Shown: piece after piece, positions 29,414 to 40,474 of the stretch
Position numbering within the stretch: position 1 is the first letter of the stretch
Layout of the letters: each line of letters begins with the position of its first letter
NCBI RefSeq assembly: GCF_041154505.1
Contig: NZ_AP028672.1
Location: forward strand, 744,001-808,000
Length of the DNA: 64,000 nt
Reading direction: 5' to 3'
Source: Acidovorax sp. A79
Lineage (GTDB): Bacteria; Pseudomonadota; Gammaproteobacteria; Burkholderiales; Burkholderiaceae_C
Program-made: the position numbers and the translations under genes
The notes under the pieces: generated by a model
The model's input: the letters and a program-made list of their open reading frames with translations, nothing else
What the model was told of the DNA's origin: nothing
Databases searched by the model: none

Positions 29414-31207
29414 TTAAAGGTCTTCCGACCCCAGCAGCATTTCGGTGATGCCCTTGCCGGCCTGCACCATCGGGAACACGTTCTCGGTGGGGTCGGTGCG
29501 GAAGTCCATGAACACCGTGCGGTCCTTGAGCTTGCGGGCTTCGCGCAGCGCGGGCTCCACGTCCTTGGGATGCTCGATGAGCATGCCCACATGGCCGTAG
29601 GCCTCGGCCAGCTTCACGAAGTTGGGCAGCGCGTCCATGTAGCTGTGGCTGTAGCGGCCGGAATATTCGATCTCCTGCCACTGGCGCACCATGCCCAGGT
29701 AGCGGTTGTTCAGCGAGCAGATCTTGATCGGCGTGTTGTACTGCAGGCAGGTGGACAGCTCCTGGATGTTCATCTGCACCGAGCCTTCGCCCGTGATGCA
29801 GAAGACCTCGGAGTCCGGCTTGGCCAGCTTGATGCCCATGGCGTAGGGAATGCCCACGCCCATGGTGCCCAGGCCGCCGGAGTTGATCCAGCGGCGCGGC
29901 TCGTCGAAACGGTAGTACTGCGCGGCCCACATCTGGTGCTGGCCCACGTCGGACGTGATGTAGGTGTCCGCATCCTTGGTCATGTTCCACAGCGTCTCGA
30001 CCACATACTGTGGCTTGATGACGTCGCTGCTGCCCATGCTGTACTTGAGGCAATCGCGCTTGCGCCAGCCTTCGATGGTGTCCCACCAGGCGGCCAGAGC
30101 ACCCGCGTCAGGGCGCGTGCTGCTCTCGCGGATCATGGAGATCAGCTCGGTGAGCACGTCCTTCACGTCGCCGACGATCGGGATGTCCACCTTCACGCGC
30201 TTGGAGATACTCGACGGGTCGATGTCCACGTGGATGATCTTGCGGTCGTTCTGCGCGAAATGCTTGGGGTTGCCGATCACGCGGTCGTCGAAGCGCGCGC
30301 CCACGGCCAGCAGCACGTCGCAGTTCTGCATCGCGTTGTTGGCCTCGATGGTGCCGTGCATGCCCAGCATGCCCAGGAACTTGCGGTCCGACGCGGGATA
30401 GGCGCCCAGGCCCATCAGCGTGTTGGTGACCGGATAGCCCAGCATGTCCACCAGCGTGCGCAGCTCATTGGTGGCATTGCCCAGCAGCACGCCGCCGCCG
30501 GTGTAGATGTAGGGGCGCTTGGCAGCCAGCAGCAACTGCAGCGCCTTGCGGATCTGGCCGCCGTGGCCCTTGCGCACGGGGTTGTACGAGCGCATTTCCA
30601 CCGACTGCGGGTAGCCGCTGTAGGGCACCTTCTTGAACGAAACGTCCTTGGGCACGTCCACCACCACGGGGCCGGGGCGGCCGGTGCGGGCGATGTGGAA
30701 GGCCTTCTTCATCGTCATGGCCAGATCGCGCGGGTCCTTGACGAGGAAGTTGTGCTTGACGATGGGGCGGGTGATACCGACCGTGTCGCACTCCTGGAAG
30801 GCGTCCAGCCCGATGGCGGGCGTGGGCACCTGGCCGGAGATGATCACCATGGGGATCGAATCCATGTACGCGGTGGCGATGCCGGTGACCGCATTGGTCA
30901 GGCCGGGGCCCGAAGTGACCAGGGCCACGCCGACTTCGCCGGTGGCGCGCGCATAGCCGTCGGCGGCGTGCACGGCGGCCTGTTCGTGGCGCACCAGCAC
31001 GTGCTGGATGGTGTCTTGCTTGTAGAGCGCGTCGTAGATGTAGAGGACGGCGCCGCCGGGATAGCCCCAGATGTACTGGACGTTCTCGGCCTGGAGCGAC
31101 TTGATGAGGATCTCAGAACCCATGAGGTCCTGCGAGCCGGAAGCGGGAGAAGCATTGCCCTGCGTGGCAGCGGCAGCTGAAGTGAGTTCAGCCTTGGAGA
31201 TTTCCAT
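29414..31207 (-). CDS. ilvI: Acetolactate synthase large (catalytic) subunit
   Basis: A 597-residue ThDP- and FAD-dependent enzyme condensing pyruvate to acetolactate. N-terminal IWGYPGGAVLYIYDALY and RHEQAAVHAADGYARATG hold the catalytic Glu. The central FAD domain includes GARFDDRVIG. The ThDP-Mg site reads GEGSVQMNIQELSTC, with Glu in place of the usual Asp of GDG-x-N, a conservative change. The first 28 residues (Ala/Ser rich) are an extension before MGSEILIKSLQ; the ATG at 31207 was kept, although the Met at residue 29 is an alternative start. First gene of ilvI-ilvH-ilvC. The name ilvB is also used. Confidence 0.96.
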   Translation of the reverse strand: MEISKAELTSAAAATQGNASPASGSQDLMGSEILIKSLQAENVQYIWGYPGGAVLYIYDALYKQDTIQHVLVRHEQAAVHAADGYARATGEVGVALVTSGPGLTNAVTGIATAYMDSIPMVIISGQVPTPAIGLDAFQECDTVGITRPIVKHNFLVKDPRDLAMTMKKAFHIARTGRPGPVVVDVPKDVSFKKVPYSGYPQSVEMRSYNPVRKGHGGQIRKALQLLLAAKRPYIYTGGGVLLGNATNELRTLVDMLGYPVTNTLMGLGAYPASDRKFLGMLGMHGTIEANNAMQNCDVLLAVGARFDDRVIGNPKHFAQNDRKIIHVDIDPSSISKRVKVDIPIVGDVKDVLTELISMIRESSTRPDAGALAAWWDTIEGWRKRDCLKYSMGSSDVIKPQYVVETLWNMTKDADTYITSDVGQHQMWAAQYYRFDEPRRWINSGGLGTMGVGIPYAMGIKLAKPDSEVFCITGEGSVQMNIQELSTCLQYNTPIKICSLNNRYLGMVRQWQEIEYSGRYSHSYMDALPNFVKLAEAYGHVGMLIEHPKDVEPALREARKLKDRTVFMDFRTDPTENVFPMVQAGKGITEMLLGSEDL

Positions 31208-31361
31208 GATCGATCAACCTTTGTGAATTTCTCTGACGAAAAACCTTGGGTGCCCCTCGCACGCGCTCTTGTGAAGCCAGCTTGGAACTTGAGGCCAAGG
31301 ACATGGGCGGGATGATTGCCGCGCCGGACCGTGACCCGTTTGCCTTTTGAATTGCAGCAGC

Positions 31362-31428
31362 GATTATCGCACTGCAACACATGTAAAACCGCAGGCAGCC
31401 TAAAAAAACCCCGGCGGATGCGATAATC
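31362..31428. promoter_or_regulatory. Divergent promoter region ilvI / sigma factor
   Basis: GCGATAATC occurs in both orientations (31370 down to 31362 facing ilvI; 31420-31428 facing the sigma-factor gene), 49 bp apart. Each contains a GATAAT -10-like box reading outward. The -35 regions are weak. The inverted pair could equally be an operator. No Leu/Val/Ile-rich leader peptide like that of leuA is seen upstream of ilvI. Confidence 0.45.
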
Positions 31429-31501
31429 AAAGGCTCCACGTGCCGGATAGCCACATTTTTGCGCGCTCACCGGCACCGATCCCCTCCCGGGCTGACCCGT
31501 C

Positions 31502-32071
31502 TTGGCAACCGAACAAGAACTCTCCGACTTCCTCAAAAGTGTAGAAAAGCGCGCTTTCAAGCGTTCGGTCTACCACGTTCGCAATGAGGAAGCGGCGCTC
31601 GACATCGTGCAGGACAGCATGCTCAAGCTGGCGGAGCATTACGGCGACAAGCCGGCGGCGGAGCTGCCCATGCTGTACCAGCGGATCCTGTCCAACTGCA
31701 CCCTGGACTGGTTCCGGCGCCAGAAGACCCGCAATGCACTGTTTTCGAGCATGAGCGACTTCGAGGGCCCCGGCGAAGATGGCATGGATTTTGATCTGCT
31801 GGAGGCGTATTCAGGACCGGATGGTGGAGAACGGGCGGAGAGCGCCGAGGATCTGACCCGCCGGGCGCAGATCTTCCACGGTATCGAGGCTGAAATCGCC
31901 GAGCTTCCGCCACGTCAACGGGAAGCGTTCCTCATGCGTTACTGGGAAGAAATGGATGTTGCAGAAACGGCGGCCGCCATGGGCTGCTCCGAAGGCAGTG
32001 TCAAGACGCACTGTTTTCGTGCCATACAAACCCTCAGCAAGGCACTGAAGGCCAAAGGAATCGAGCCATGA
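31502..32071 (+). CDS. RNA polymerase sigma-70 family (ECF-like) factor
   Basis: A 189-residue sigma factor with region 2 at the N terminus (ELSDFLKSVEKRAFKRSVYH, NEEAALDIVQDSMLKLAEHY, LDWFRRQKTRN) and region 4 at the C terminus (AEIAELPPRQREAFLMRYWE, DVAETAAAMGCSEGSVKTHC helix-turn-helix). The start is a TTG at 31502; the next in-frame ATG would remove most of region 2. It overlaps the next gene by four bases (ATGA). That gene encodes a single-TM DUF3619 protein which may be its anti-sigma partner. Confidence 0.9.
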   Translation: MATEQELSDFLKSVEKRAFKRSVYHVRNEEAALDIVQDSMLKLAEHYGDKPAAELPMLYQRILSNCTLDWFRRQKTRNALFSSMSDFEGPGEDGMDFDLLEAYSGPDGGERAESAEDLTRRAQIFHGIEAEIAELPPRQREAFLMRYWEEMDVAETAAAMGCSEGSVKTHCFRAIQTLSKALKAKGIEP

Positions 32072-32526
32072 ACACTGTACAGACCCCATCGACACAGGCA
32101 GAAGCTGCGGCAGAGCGCTTTGCGCTGCGCGTCGCGTCGCGGTTGTCCAGCGGCACCGCCGAATTGCCTTATGACATTTCCGAGCGGCTGCGCGCCTCGC
32201 GCGTGCAGGCGCTGGCCAAGCGCAAGAAAGACATCGTGCCGGTGCGGCTGGCGGCCCCTGCGGCCGTCATCCACGGCGCGGGCGGCAGCGCCACGCTGGG
32301 CCGCGGCGGCAGTGAAGGTGGTGGCTGGTGGAGTGCGCTGGTTTCCGCCGTTCCCCTGATGGCCCTGGTGGTGGGCCTGGTCGTGATCAACATTGCCCAG
32401 GACGAAAGCAGTGCCAATGACGTGGCCGAGGTGGATGCCGCGCTGCTGACCGATGATCTGCCACCCGCAGCCTACGCAGACCCGGGCTTCGTACAATTTC
32501 TCAAGACCTCCGCGCAGCCGAACTGA
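32068..32526 (+). CDS. DUF3619 single-pass membrane protein (candidate anti-sigma)
   Basis: A 152-residue protein. Cytoplasmic N-terminal half with AAAERFALRVASRLSSGTAELPYDIS and RLRASRVQALAKRK (basic), one transmembrane helix (about residues 92-110, ALVSAVPLMALVVGLVVINI) and a short periplasmic acidic tail DEDDLPPAAY-like. The architecture and its overlap with the sigma gene suggest an anti-sigma factor, but the family has no proven function that I know of. No zinc-binding HxxxCxxC is present, so it would not be a ZAS-type anti-sigma. Confidence 0.8.
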   Translation: MNTVQTPSTQAEAAAERFALRVASRLSSGTAELPYDISERLRASRVQALAKRKKDIVPVRLAAPAAVIHGAGGSATLGRGGSEGGGWWSALVSAVPLMALVVGLVVINIAQDESSANDVAEVDAALLTDDLPPAAYADPGFVQFLKTSAQPN

Positions 32527-32546
32527 GCTGCCCGACACCGTACTGC

Positions 32547-33437
32547 ATGCACCCAAGCCCTTCTGACGCTTCCCCCGCCCTGCCAGCCTTCGTGCTGGCT
32601 TTGGCGCTCTTGGGCGTGCTCGCGGCGGTGGGTGGCCAGGTGCTGGTGCAGATGCGCATGGCACCCGGCACCCTGCTGCCCGCCGGCGCGGAAGCGGCCG
32701 TGGCCAGCCCCAACAACGCGCGCTCGCCCACGCGCCATGGCACCTCGATGGTGCCGCAGGTCGAGACCGGTCCGGGCTGGGAGACCTTGACCACGCCCCA
32801 GAAGCTGGCGCTGTACCCGCTCGCAGAGCGTTGGGCGCTGATCAGCGAGGCGCAAAAACGCCGCTGGCTCGCGCTGGCGGCCAATTTCTCCGCGCTCCCC
32901 GAGGAAGAACAGGCCAAGTTCCACGACCGCATGGCGGACTGGGCCAGCCTGAGTGCCCAGCAGCGCAACCAGGCCCGGTTGAACTACGCGGTCACCAATC
33001 GCCTCGCCCCCGACGACAAGCGCGCCCAGTGGGAGGCCTACCTGGCCCTGTCCGAGGAAGAAAAACGCGCCCTGGCGGCCCGTGCGGCGCCCAAGCCCAA
33101 GGGCGCCGCCACGGCGCTGCGGCCCGTGTCGCCCAAGAAACTGGCCCAGGTGCCAGCGGCCACGCAGGCCAACCCCAGCCGTCCGAATGCGCCCAAGATT
33201 CCCCCCGTGCTGGACCACAGCCTCCCGCGCGTGGCAGCGCCGGTGACGCCCGCGGCGCCACCCGCATCGGGCGTGCCCACGCAGAATCCGGCCTCCACGG
33301 TGGTGGAGACCGCGCCCATCTCGGTGCCCGTGGCGGTTCCGGCGGCGCTGGCACCGCTGGGCGCAGGCTCCGCGGAAGCACCCGCCGCCCCGGCTCCCAT
33401 TGTCACACCCGACAATTCCGGCCTGTATCCTCAGTAG
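32547..33437 (+). CDS. DUF3106 domain protein
   Basis: A 296-residue protein of unknown function. An N-terminal hydrophobic helix (about residues 8-30) acts as signal anchor. The DUF3106 core (about 75-180) is built of short helical repeats: TPQKLALYPLAERWALISEA, RRWLALAANFSALPEEEQA, DWASLSAQQRNQARLNYA and YLALSEEEKRAL. The remaining third is a Pro/Ala-rich low-complexity tail, probably unstructured and periplasmic. It is the third gene of the sigma-factor operon, 20 bp after DUF3619. A role in envelope stress is only inferred from context. Confidence 0.8.
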   Translation: MHPSPSDASPALPAFVLALALLGVLAAVGGQVLVQMRMAPGTLLPAGAEAAVASPNNARSPTRHGTSMVPQVETGPGWETLTTPQKLALYPLAERWALISEAQKRRWLALAANFSALPEEEQAKFHDRMADWASLSAQQRNQARLNYAVTNRLAPDDKRAQWEAYLALSEEEKRALAARAAPKPKGAATALRPVSPKKLAQVPAATQANPSRPNAPKIPPVLDHSLPRVAAPVTPAAPPASGVPTQNPASTVVETAPISVPVAVPAALAPLGAGSAEAPAAPAPIVTPDNSGLYPQ

Positions 33438-33489
33438 ACCGCCGGCCGGCCTTTCCCGCCTTGCTCCTGCCTCGCTTTCGCCCCCTGGA

Positions 33490-34044
33490 ATGACCGCCTC
33501 CCCTCCCGCCCGCACGCCGCCGGCCGCCCCCGCCTCCCCTGCGCCTTCAGCCGCCGGCATCGGCGCGACGACGCCCAACCTGTGGCGCCGCATGGCGTGC
33601 TGGCTGTACGAGGGCATGCTGATGTTCGGGGTGGTCTTCATCGCAGGCTACCTGTTCGGCACCCTGAGCCAGACCCGCCACGCGCTGGACAACCGGCATG
33701 CCCTGCAGGCCTTCCTGTTCGTGGTGTTTGGTATCTATTTCACCTGGTTCTGGGCCAAGGGCCAGACCCTGGCCCAGAAGACCTGGCTCATCCGCGTGGT
33801 GGACACCGCAGGGCGCCCCATCACCCAGGCGCGCGCCCTGCTGCGCTACCTGCTCAGCTGGGTCTGGTTCCTGCCGCCGCTGGCCGCCTACCTGTTCGGC
33901 GTGCCCGCCCTCGAGGTGCTGGTGCTGCTGTTCGGCTGGGTCGCCATCTGGGCCATCCTGAGCCGGTTTCATCCCCAGCGGCAGTTCTGGCATGACGCGC
34001 TGGCCGGCACCCGCCTGGTGCACTTCGAGCTGCCAAAAAAGTAG
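33490..34044 (+). CDS. RDD family inner-membrane protein
   Basis: A 184-residue membrane protein. After a Pro/Ala-rich lead (residues 1-32), WRRMACWLYEGMLMFGVVFI begins the RDD domain, where the first Arg-Asp-Asp is replaced by RMACWLYE, as is usual in this subfamily. Further segments are FVVFGIYFTWFWAKGQTLAQ, KTWLIRVVDTAGRPIT and FHPQRQFWHDALAGTRLV. Some RDD proteins act in Na+/H+ or small-molecule transport; this one is unassigned. It follows DUF3106 after 52 bp and probably ends the sigma-factor operon. Confidence 0.85.
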   Translation: MTASPPARTPPAAPASPAPSAAGIGATTPNLWRRMACWLYEGMLMFGVVFIAGYLFGTLSQTRHALDNRHALQAFLFVVFGIYFTWFWAKGQTLAQKTWLIRVVDTAGRPITQARALLRYLLSWVWFLPPLAAYLFGVPALEVLVLLFGWVAIWAILSRFHPQRQFWHDALAGTRLVHFELPKK

Positions 34045-34102
34045 CCCCCGCCACCCCTTCGCCGTGCCAGCTGTCACGCGGGTGCGAGACAATGCCCGGA
34101 CC

Positions 34103-34513
34103 ATGTCCCTATCTCCGCCGCAGCCCGTCGCGCCCGCCAACCCCCAGAAAGCCCGCTCGGGCCTGAACCGCATCTGGCACGCCGCCGGCTATTCGCTGGA
34201 AGGCCTGCGCGCGGGCTGGAACGAAAAGGCGTTCCGCCAGGAGGCCATTGCCGCCATGGTGCTGCTGCCCCTGTCGCTGTGGCTGGGGCGCAGCTGGGTG
34301 GAGGTGGCGCTGCTGGCAGGCTCCGTGGTGATCGTGATGATCGTGGAGCTGCTCAACACCGGCATCGAGACCGCCATCGACCGCATCGGCCCCGAATGGC
34401 ACGACCTTTCAAAACGCGCCAAGGACATGGGCAGCGCCGCCGTGCTGCTGGCGCTGCTGCTGTGCATGGGCATCTGGGGCGCGGCTGTTTTTCAGAGGAT
34501 CTTCCATGGTTGA
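34103..34513 (+). CDS. dgkA: Diacylglycerol kinase
   Basis: A 136-residue three-helix membrane kinase that recycles diacylglycerol to phosphatidate. SLEGLRAGWNEKAFRQEAIAA gives the amphipathic N-terminal helix and first catalytic Glu, and VELLNTGIETAIDRIG is the family signature (E-L-x-N-T-x-I-E), followed by DLSKRAKDMGSAAVLLAL. About 15 extra residues precede the usual start. A GACAAT box ends nine bases before the ATG, so the leader may be very short. Its 3' end overlaps the LOG-family gene by eight bases. Confidence 0.95.
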   Translation: MSLSPPQPVAPANPQKARSGLNRIWHAAGYSLEGLRAGWNEKAFRQEAIAAMVLLPLSLWLGRSWVEVALLAGSVVIVMIVELLNTGIETAIDRIGPEWHDLSKRAKDMGSAAVLLALLLCMGIWGAAVFQRIFHG

Positions 34514-35099
34514 ACCGGCATTTTCAGTGTGTGTGTACTGCGGCTCGCGCCCTGGCGAGAACCCGGCCTTCGCCCAGGCCGCCAAGGCCGTGGGCCAGTG
34601 GATCGGCCAACGTGGCGGGCAGCTGGTGTATGGCGGTGGGCGCAGCGGGCTGATGGGCACGGTGGCCGAGGCCACCCGCGTGGCGGGCGGGCGCGTGGTG
34701 GGCGTGATTCCGCAGGCGCTGGTGGACAAGGAGCTGGCCAACCGCCTGTGCGACGAGCTTCACATCGTGCAGACCATGCACGAGCGCAAGGCGATGATGG
34801 CCGAGCGCAGCGACGCCTTCCTGGCCCTGCCCGGCGGCATCGGCACCTTCGAAGAGCTGTTCGAGGTGTGGACCTGGCGCCAGCTGGGCTACCACGACAA
34901 GCCGCTGGGCCTGCTCAATGTCGCGGGCTACTACGACGCGCTGATGGGCTTCCTGGACCACAGCGTGGCCAGCGGCTTCATGGGCGAATGGCAGATGGGA
35001 CTGCTGCATGCGTCCGCCGATGCCGACGCGCTGCTGCGCACGCTGGTGCAGTCCGCCGGCCCCGGCCAGGCGCCGGTGCCGCTGCGTGCCGTGATCTGA
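34506..35099 (+). CDS. LOG family protein (nucleoside 5'-monophosphate phosphoribohydrolase)
   Basis: A 197-residue Rossmann-like protein. The hallmark motifs GGGRSGLMGTVA (about residues 44-55) and PGGIGTFEELFE (about 114-125) are both intact, as in LONELY GUY enzymes that release the base from cytokinin or other nucleotides. VYCGSRPGENPAF at the N terminus is standard. In bacteria most members probably act on AMP or related nucleotides; the physiological substrate is unclear. It overlaps dgkA by eight bases and ends at a strong bidirectional terminator. Confidence 0.92.
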   Translation: MVEPAFSVCVYCGSRPGENPAFAQAAKAVGQWIGQRGGQLVYGGGRSGLMGTVAEATRVAGGRVVGVIPQALVDKELANRLCDELHIVQTMHERKAMMAERSDAFLALPGGIGTFEELFEVWTWRQLGYHDKPLGLLNVAGYYDALMGFLDHSVASGFMGEWQMGLLHASADADALLRTLVQSAGPGQAPVPLRAVI

Positions 35100-35165
35100 C
35101 GGCCGGGCCGCGCGGATACGGGGTCACCCCCGCATCGCGCTGCCGGCACCCACACAACAAAACAA

Positions 35166-35199
35166 AAGCGAAAGGGGCGGTTTTCCGCCCCTTTCGCTT
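35166..35199. terminator. Bidirectional terminator between LOG gene and glnK
   Basis: A perfect 15-bp stem (AAGCGAAAGGGGCGG with CCGCCCCTTTCGCTT) around a TTTT loop, with T-rich and A-rich flanks. It serves both convergent transcripts. Confidence 0.9.
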
Positions 35200-35277
35200 T
35201 GTGCCTTGTCCTTGTGTGTCTTGCGTGCCTTTTCCTTGCGGGAGCCCGTGCGGCCCCGGCCAGGCGGGCGCGACCCC

Positions 35278-37330
<2,053 letters not shown>

Positions 37331-37410
37331 GGAACTGGAATCGGCCCCTGCGGCCAGGTTGAATACCGCCACTGCGGACCCGCGGCACCGGGGGTGGAGC
37401 GGGGGATCGC

Positions 37411-38670
37411 ATGGCTGAAGCCGCCATTATCGCCCGCGTACTCGCATCCCCGCTCGACGTCGGGGCCGACGCCTGGAACGCCCTGCTCGCCCGGCAAAGC
37501 CACCCCACGCCCTTCATGCGGCACGAATACCTGGCCGCCCTGCACGAAAGCGGCAGCGCCACGCCACGCACCGGCTGGGCCCCCCGGTTCATGACCCTGT
37601 GGGAGGACGGCACGCTGATCGCGGCCTGCCCCCTGTACCTCAAGAGCCATTCGTACGGAGAGTATGTGTTCGACTGGGCGTGGGCCAGCGCGTATGAGCA
37701 GCACGGCGTGCCGTACTACCCCAAGGCCGTCGTGGCCGTGCCTTTCACGCCCGTGCCCGGTACGCGCCTGATGGCGCGCGACGAGGCCACGCGCGCGCTG
37801 CTGGTGCAGGCCGTGTGCCAGTGGTGCGGGGAGGAAAACGTCTCTTCCGTGCATGTGCTGTTTGCCAGCGACGACGACGCGCGGACCTGCGCGGGGCGCG
37901 ACCTGATGCTGCGGCACACCGTGCAATTCCACTGGAAGAACCAGGCTCCCGCGCCCGGCGGCGGGGACGGCTACCGCAGCTTCGACGAATTCCTCGCCAG
38001 CCTGTCCCAGGAAAAACGCAAGAAGATCCGCCAGGAACGCCGCCGCGTGGCCGATGCGGGCGTTACGTTCCGGTGGGCGCGCGGCACGGACATCCCGCAG
38101 GCGGACTGGGATTTCTTCTACCGCTGCTACGAGCGCACCTACCTCGAGCACGGCAACCCGCCCTACCTCACGCGCGACTTCTTCGCGCGCATGGCCGCGC
38201 AGCTGCCCGGCGCCTGGCTGCTTTTCATCGCCGAACGCAACGGGCGGCCCATTGCCAGCAGTCTGATAGCTGTCGGCGCGGATTCATCAAGCGCCAGCGG
38301 CCCAAACGCCCATGAACCCGTGGCGTATGGCCGCTACTGGGGGGCGCTGGAGCGCGTGGACTGCCTGCATTTCGAGGCCTGCTACTACCAGCCCCTGCAG
38401 TGGTGCATCGAACACGGCGCGCGGCGCTTTGAAGGCGGTGCCCAGGGTGAACACAAGATGGCCCGCGCGCTGCTGCCGGTGCAGGCCACCAGTGCCCACT
38501 GGCTGGCGCACCCGGCCTTCGCCGAAGCGGTGGAGCGGTTCCTGGCGCGCGAAAGCGAAGGCGTCCAGCACTACCTGGACGAACTGCAGGAGCGCAGCCC
38601 ATTCAGGCAGGCGCCGCCGGGGGCTGAGGCCAGGGCCGCCTTGGCTCCGCACGGCGCCGGCACGGGCTGA
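37411..38670 (+). CDS. FemAB-like acyltransferase (PF04339, peptidoglycan-related GNAT)
   Basis: A 419-residue protein of the COG3146/FemAB-like family. HPTPFMRHEYLAALHESGSA, LYLKSHSYGEYVFDWAWASA and LSQEKRKKIRQERRRVADAG are family landmarks; the second GNAT-like lobe has YERTYLEHGNPPYLT, ERVDCLHFEACYYQ and GAQGEHKMARALLPVQATSA. Members are proposed to act on peptidoglycan or related acceptors; activity is unproven. An insertion of about 14 residues (SLIAVGADSSSASG) is encoded by a dispersed repeat at 38262-38308. Divergent from nadE with 80 bp between; convergent with a chemoreceptor gene. Confidence 0.85.
   Translation: MAEAAIIARVLASPLDVGADAWNALLARQSHPTPFMRHEYLAALHESGSATPRTGWAPRFMTLWEDGTLIAACPLYLKSHSYGEYVFDWAWASAYEQHGVPYYPKAVVAVPFTPVPGTRLMARDEATRALLVQAVCQWCGEENVSSVHVLFASDDDARTCAGRDLMLRHTVQFHWKNQAPAPGGGDGYRSFDEFLASLSQEKRKKIRQERRRVADAGVTFRWARGTDIPQADWDFFYRCYERTYLEHGNPPYLTRDFFARMAAQLPGAWLLFIAERNGRPIASSLIAVGADSSSASGPNAHEPVAYGRYWGALERVDCLHFEACYYQPLQWCIEHGARRFEGGAQGEHKMARALLPVQATSAHWLAHPAFAEAVERFLARESEGVQHYLDELQERSPFRQAPPGAEARAALAPHGAGTG
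38262..38308 (+). repeat. Family-1 dispersed repeat inside the FemAB-like gene
   Basis: TCTGATAGCTGTCGGCGC, then GGATTCATCAAGCGCCAGCG and GCCCAAA. It lies in frame, on the coding strand, inside the acyltransferase, in a loop between GRPIASS and YGRYWGAL. Confidence 0.65.
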
Positions 38671-38728
38671 GGGAGAGGCCGCAGCCCCAGCCCCGTCTCC
38701 TTCCGGCCCCTTCCAGCCCGGGCGCGTG

Positions 38729-40474
38729 TCAGAAGCTCTCCCAGTCATCCTCCGCGCCCGCCGCCACGGGCTGCGGTGCGGGGGCCTTCGGCCTGGCCGC
38801 CGCGATGGAAGGTGGCCGCGCGGCGGGGGCCGCCTTGCCGCCGGCGGGGCGCATCGCGGCACCCGCCGCCCGCAGGGCGGGCCGGGGCGGCGCCGCGACG
38901 GCGGCGGCAGCAGCGGCGGCCACGGGCCGGGACTGGTCGGACGAGAGCTTGAACACCGCCACCGCGCCCACCAGCGCCTGGGCCTGCTGGCTCAGGCTGC
39001 TGGCGGCCGCGGCCATTTCCTCCACCAGGGCCGCGTTCTGCTGCGTCACCTGGTCCATCTGCGTGATCGCCTCGCCCACCTGCGACACGCCCTGGCTCTG
39101 CTCGCTGCTGGCCGCGCTGATCTCGCCCATGATGTCCGTCACGCGGCGGATGGAGGACACCACCTCGGTCATGGTGACACCGGCCTTGTCCACGAGCACC
39201 GAGCCCTGCTCCACGCGCTCCACGCTGGCGGTGATCAGGGCCTTGATCTCCTTGGCAGCCTCGGCGCTGCGCCCGGCCAGGCTGCGCACCTCGCCCGCCA
39301 CCACGGCGAAGCCCCGGCCCTGCTCGCCCGCGCGCGCCGCCTCCACCGCCGCGTTGAGCGCCAGGATGTTGGTCTGGAAGGCAATGCCGTCGATCACGCT
39401 GATGATGTCGGCGATCTTCTTGCTGCTGTCGTTGATGCCCTTCATGGTCTCGACCACCTCCGACACCACATCGCCGCCCTGCCCCGCCACGGTGGATGCG
39501 CTCATCGCCAGCTGGTTGGCCTGGCGCGCGTTGTCGGCGTTCTGCTTGACGGTGGAGCTGAGCTCCTCCATCGACGCCGCCGTCTCCTGCAGCGCGCTGG
39601 CCTGCTGTTCGGTGCGGCTGGACAGGTCGTTGTTGCCCGACGCAATCTCGGCACTGGCAGACGCCACACCCTGCGCATTCCCGCGTACCCCCGATACCAC
39701 ATGGGCCAGGTTGTCGCGCATGGTGGTCAGGCCGCCCAGCAGCAGGGAGATCTCGTCCCTGCCCCGCGCATCGATCGGCACCGTCAGGTCGCCCCGCGCC
39801 ACCGAATCGGTGATCTGCACCGCATTGCCCAGGGCGCGCGATATCTGCCGGATCATGGCGCCGCCCATCAGCACCGCCAGCACGATGCCCAGCACGACGG
39901 CCGTGAGCGCGACGGCGCGAATCGCCTGAAAGCTCGATTCGGCCCGGTCGTACTCGGCCTTGGCCCGGTCCAGCTGCACCTGCATGAGCAGGCCCAGCAC
40001 ATCCTGCAGCGGGTCGATGGCGGGGTACATCTCCTTGGCGGCGAACGCCGTCAGCGCCGCCGTGTCGCCCGAGCGGAAATGGCCGGTCAGCGTGTCGGCG
40101 GCCGCGTCGGCCTTGGCCTGCAGGGGCTTGAAGCGCTCGACCAGCTGGGCTTCCTCGGGCACGAGGTGCGTGGCCAGGTAGGCCTTCCAGTTGGTGTCGA
40201 TCGCCTTGCGCGCATCGGCCACCGACTGCTGGCCCTGGGCAGGCGTCATGGCCCCGTCGCGCACCTTGTGCGCGGTATCGACCACGTTGACCGCATACAT
40301 GTCCGCGACCACCTTGATCTGCTTGAGCGGCACCACCCGGTCGTCATACACCGACTTGAGCCCCGCGTTGGACTGCCCCATGCCGAACAGGCCCGCCGCG
40401 CCCACCAGCAAAACGAGCAGGCACAGCGCCGCCAGCAAGCCGGCGAGGCGCGTGGATATCTTGAACTGGCTCAT
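38729..40474 (-). CDS. Methyl-accepting chemotaxis protein
   Basis: A 581-residue chemoreceptor: TM1 (about residues 10-30), a periplasmic four-helix-bundle sensor with [20 protein letters not shown] typical of Tar-like TarH domains, TM2 (about 190-210), HAMP (about 212-265) and a signalling domain with hairpin tip [20 protein letters not shown] and [20 protein letters not shown]. The C terminus is a long Ala/Pro-rich tail ending in DDWESF, resembling the NWETF-type tether that binds CheR. The signalling half is almost identical to that of the receptor at 42656-44479. Ligand unknown. Start set by the TM1 leader [12 protein letters not shown]. Confidence 0.93.
   Translation of the reverse strand: MSQFKISTRLAGLLAALCLLVLLVGAAGLFGMGQSNAGLKSVYDDRVVPLKQIKVVADMYAVNVVDTAHKVRDGAMTPAQGQQSVADARKAIDTNWKAYLATHLVPEEAQLVERFKPLQAKADAAADTLTGHFRSGDTAALTAFAAKEMYPAIDPLQDVLGLLMQVQLDRAKAEYDRAESSFQAIRAVALTAVVLGIVLAVLMGGAMIRQISRALGNAVQITDSVARGDLTVPIDARGRDEISLLLGGLTTMRDNLAHVVSGVRGNAQGVASASAEIASGNNDLSSRTEQQASALQETAASMEELSSTVKQNADNARQANQLAMSASTVAGQGGDVVSEVVETMKGINDSSKKIADIISVIDGIAFQTNILALNAAVEAARAGEQGRGFAVVAGEVRSLAGRSAEAAKEIKALITASVERVEQGSVLVDKAGVTMTEVVSSIRRVTDIMGEISAASSEQSQGVSQVGEAITQMDQVTQQNAALVEEMAAAASSLSQQAQALVGAVAVFKLSSDQSRPVAAAAAAAVAAPPRPALRAAGAAMRPAGGKAAPAARPPSIAAARPKAPAPQPVAAGAEDDWESF

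Noticed and set aside
31188..31454. Small frame upstream of ilvI as a branched-chain leader peptide
   Set aside because: It has only scattered Ile codons, no run of Leu, Val or Ile, overlaps the ilvI start and has no terminator hairpin after it.
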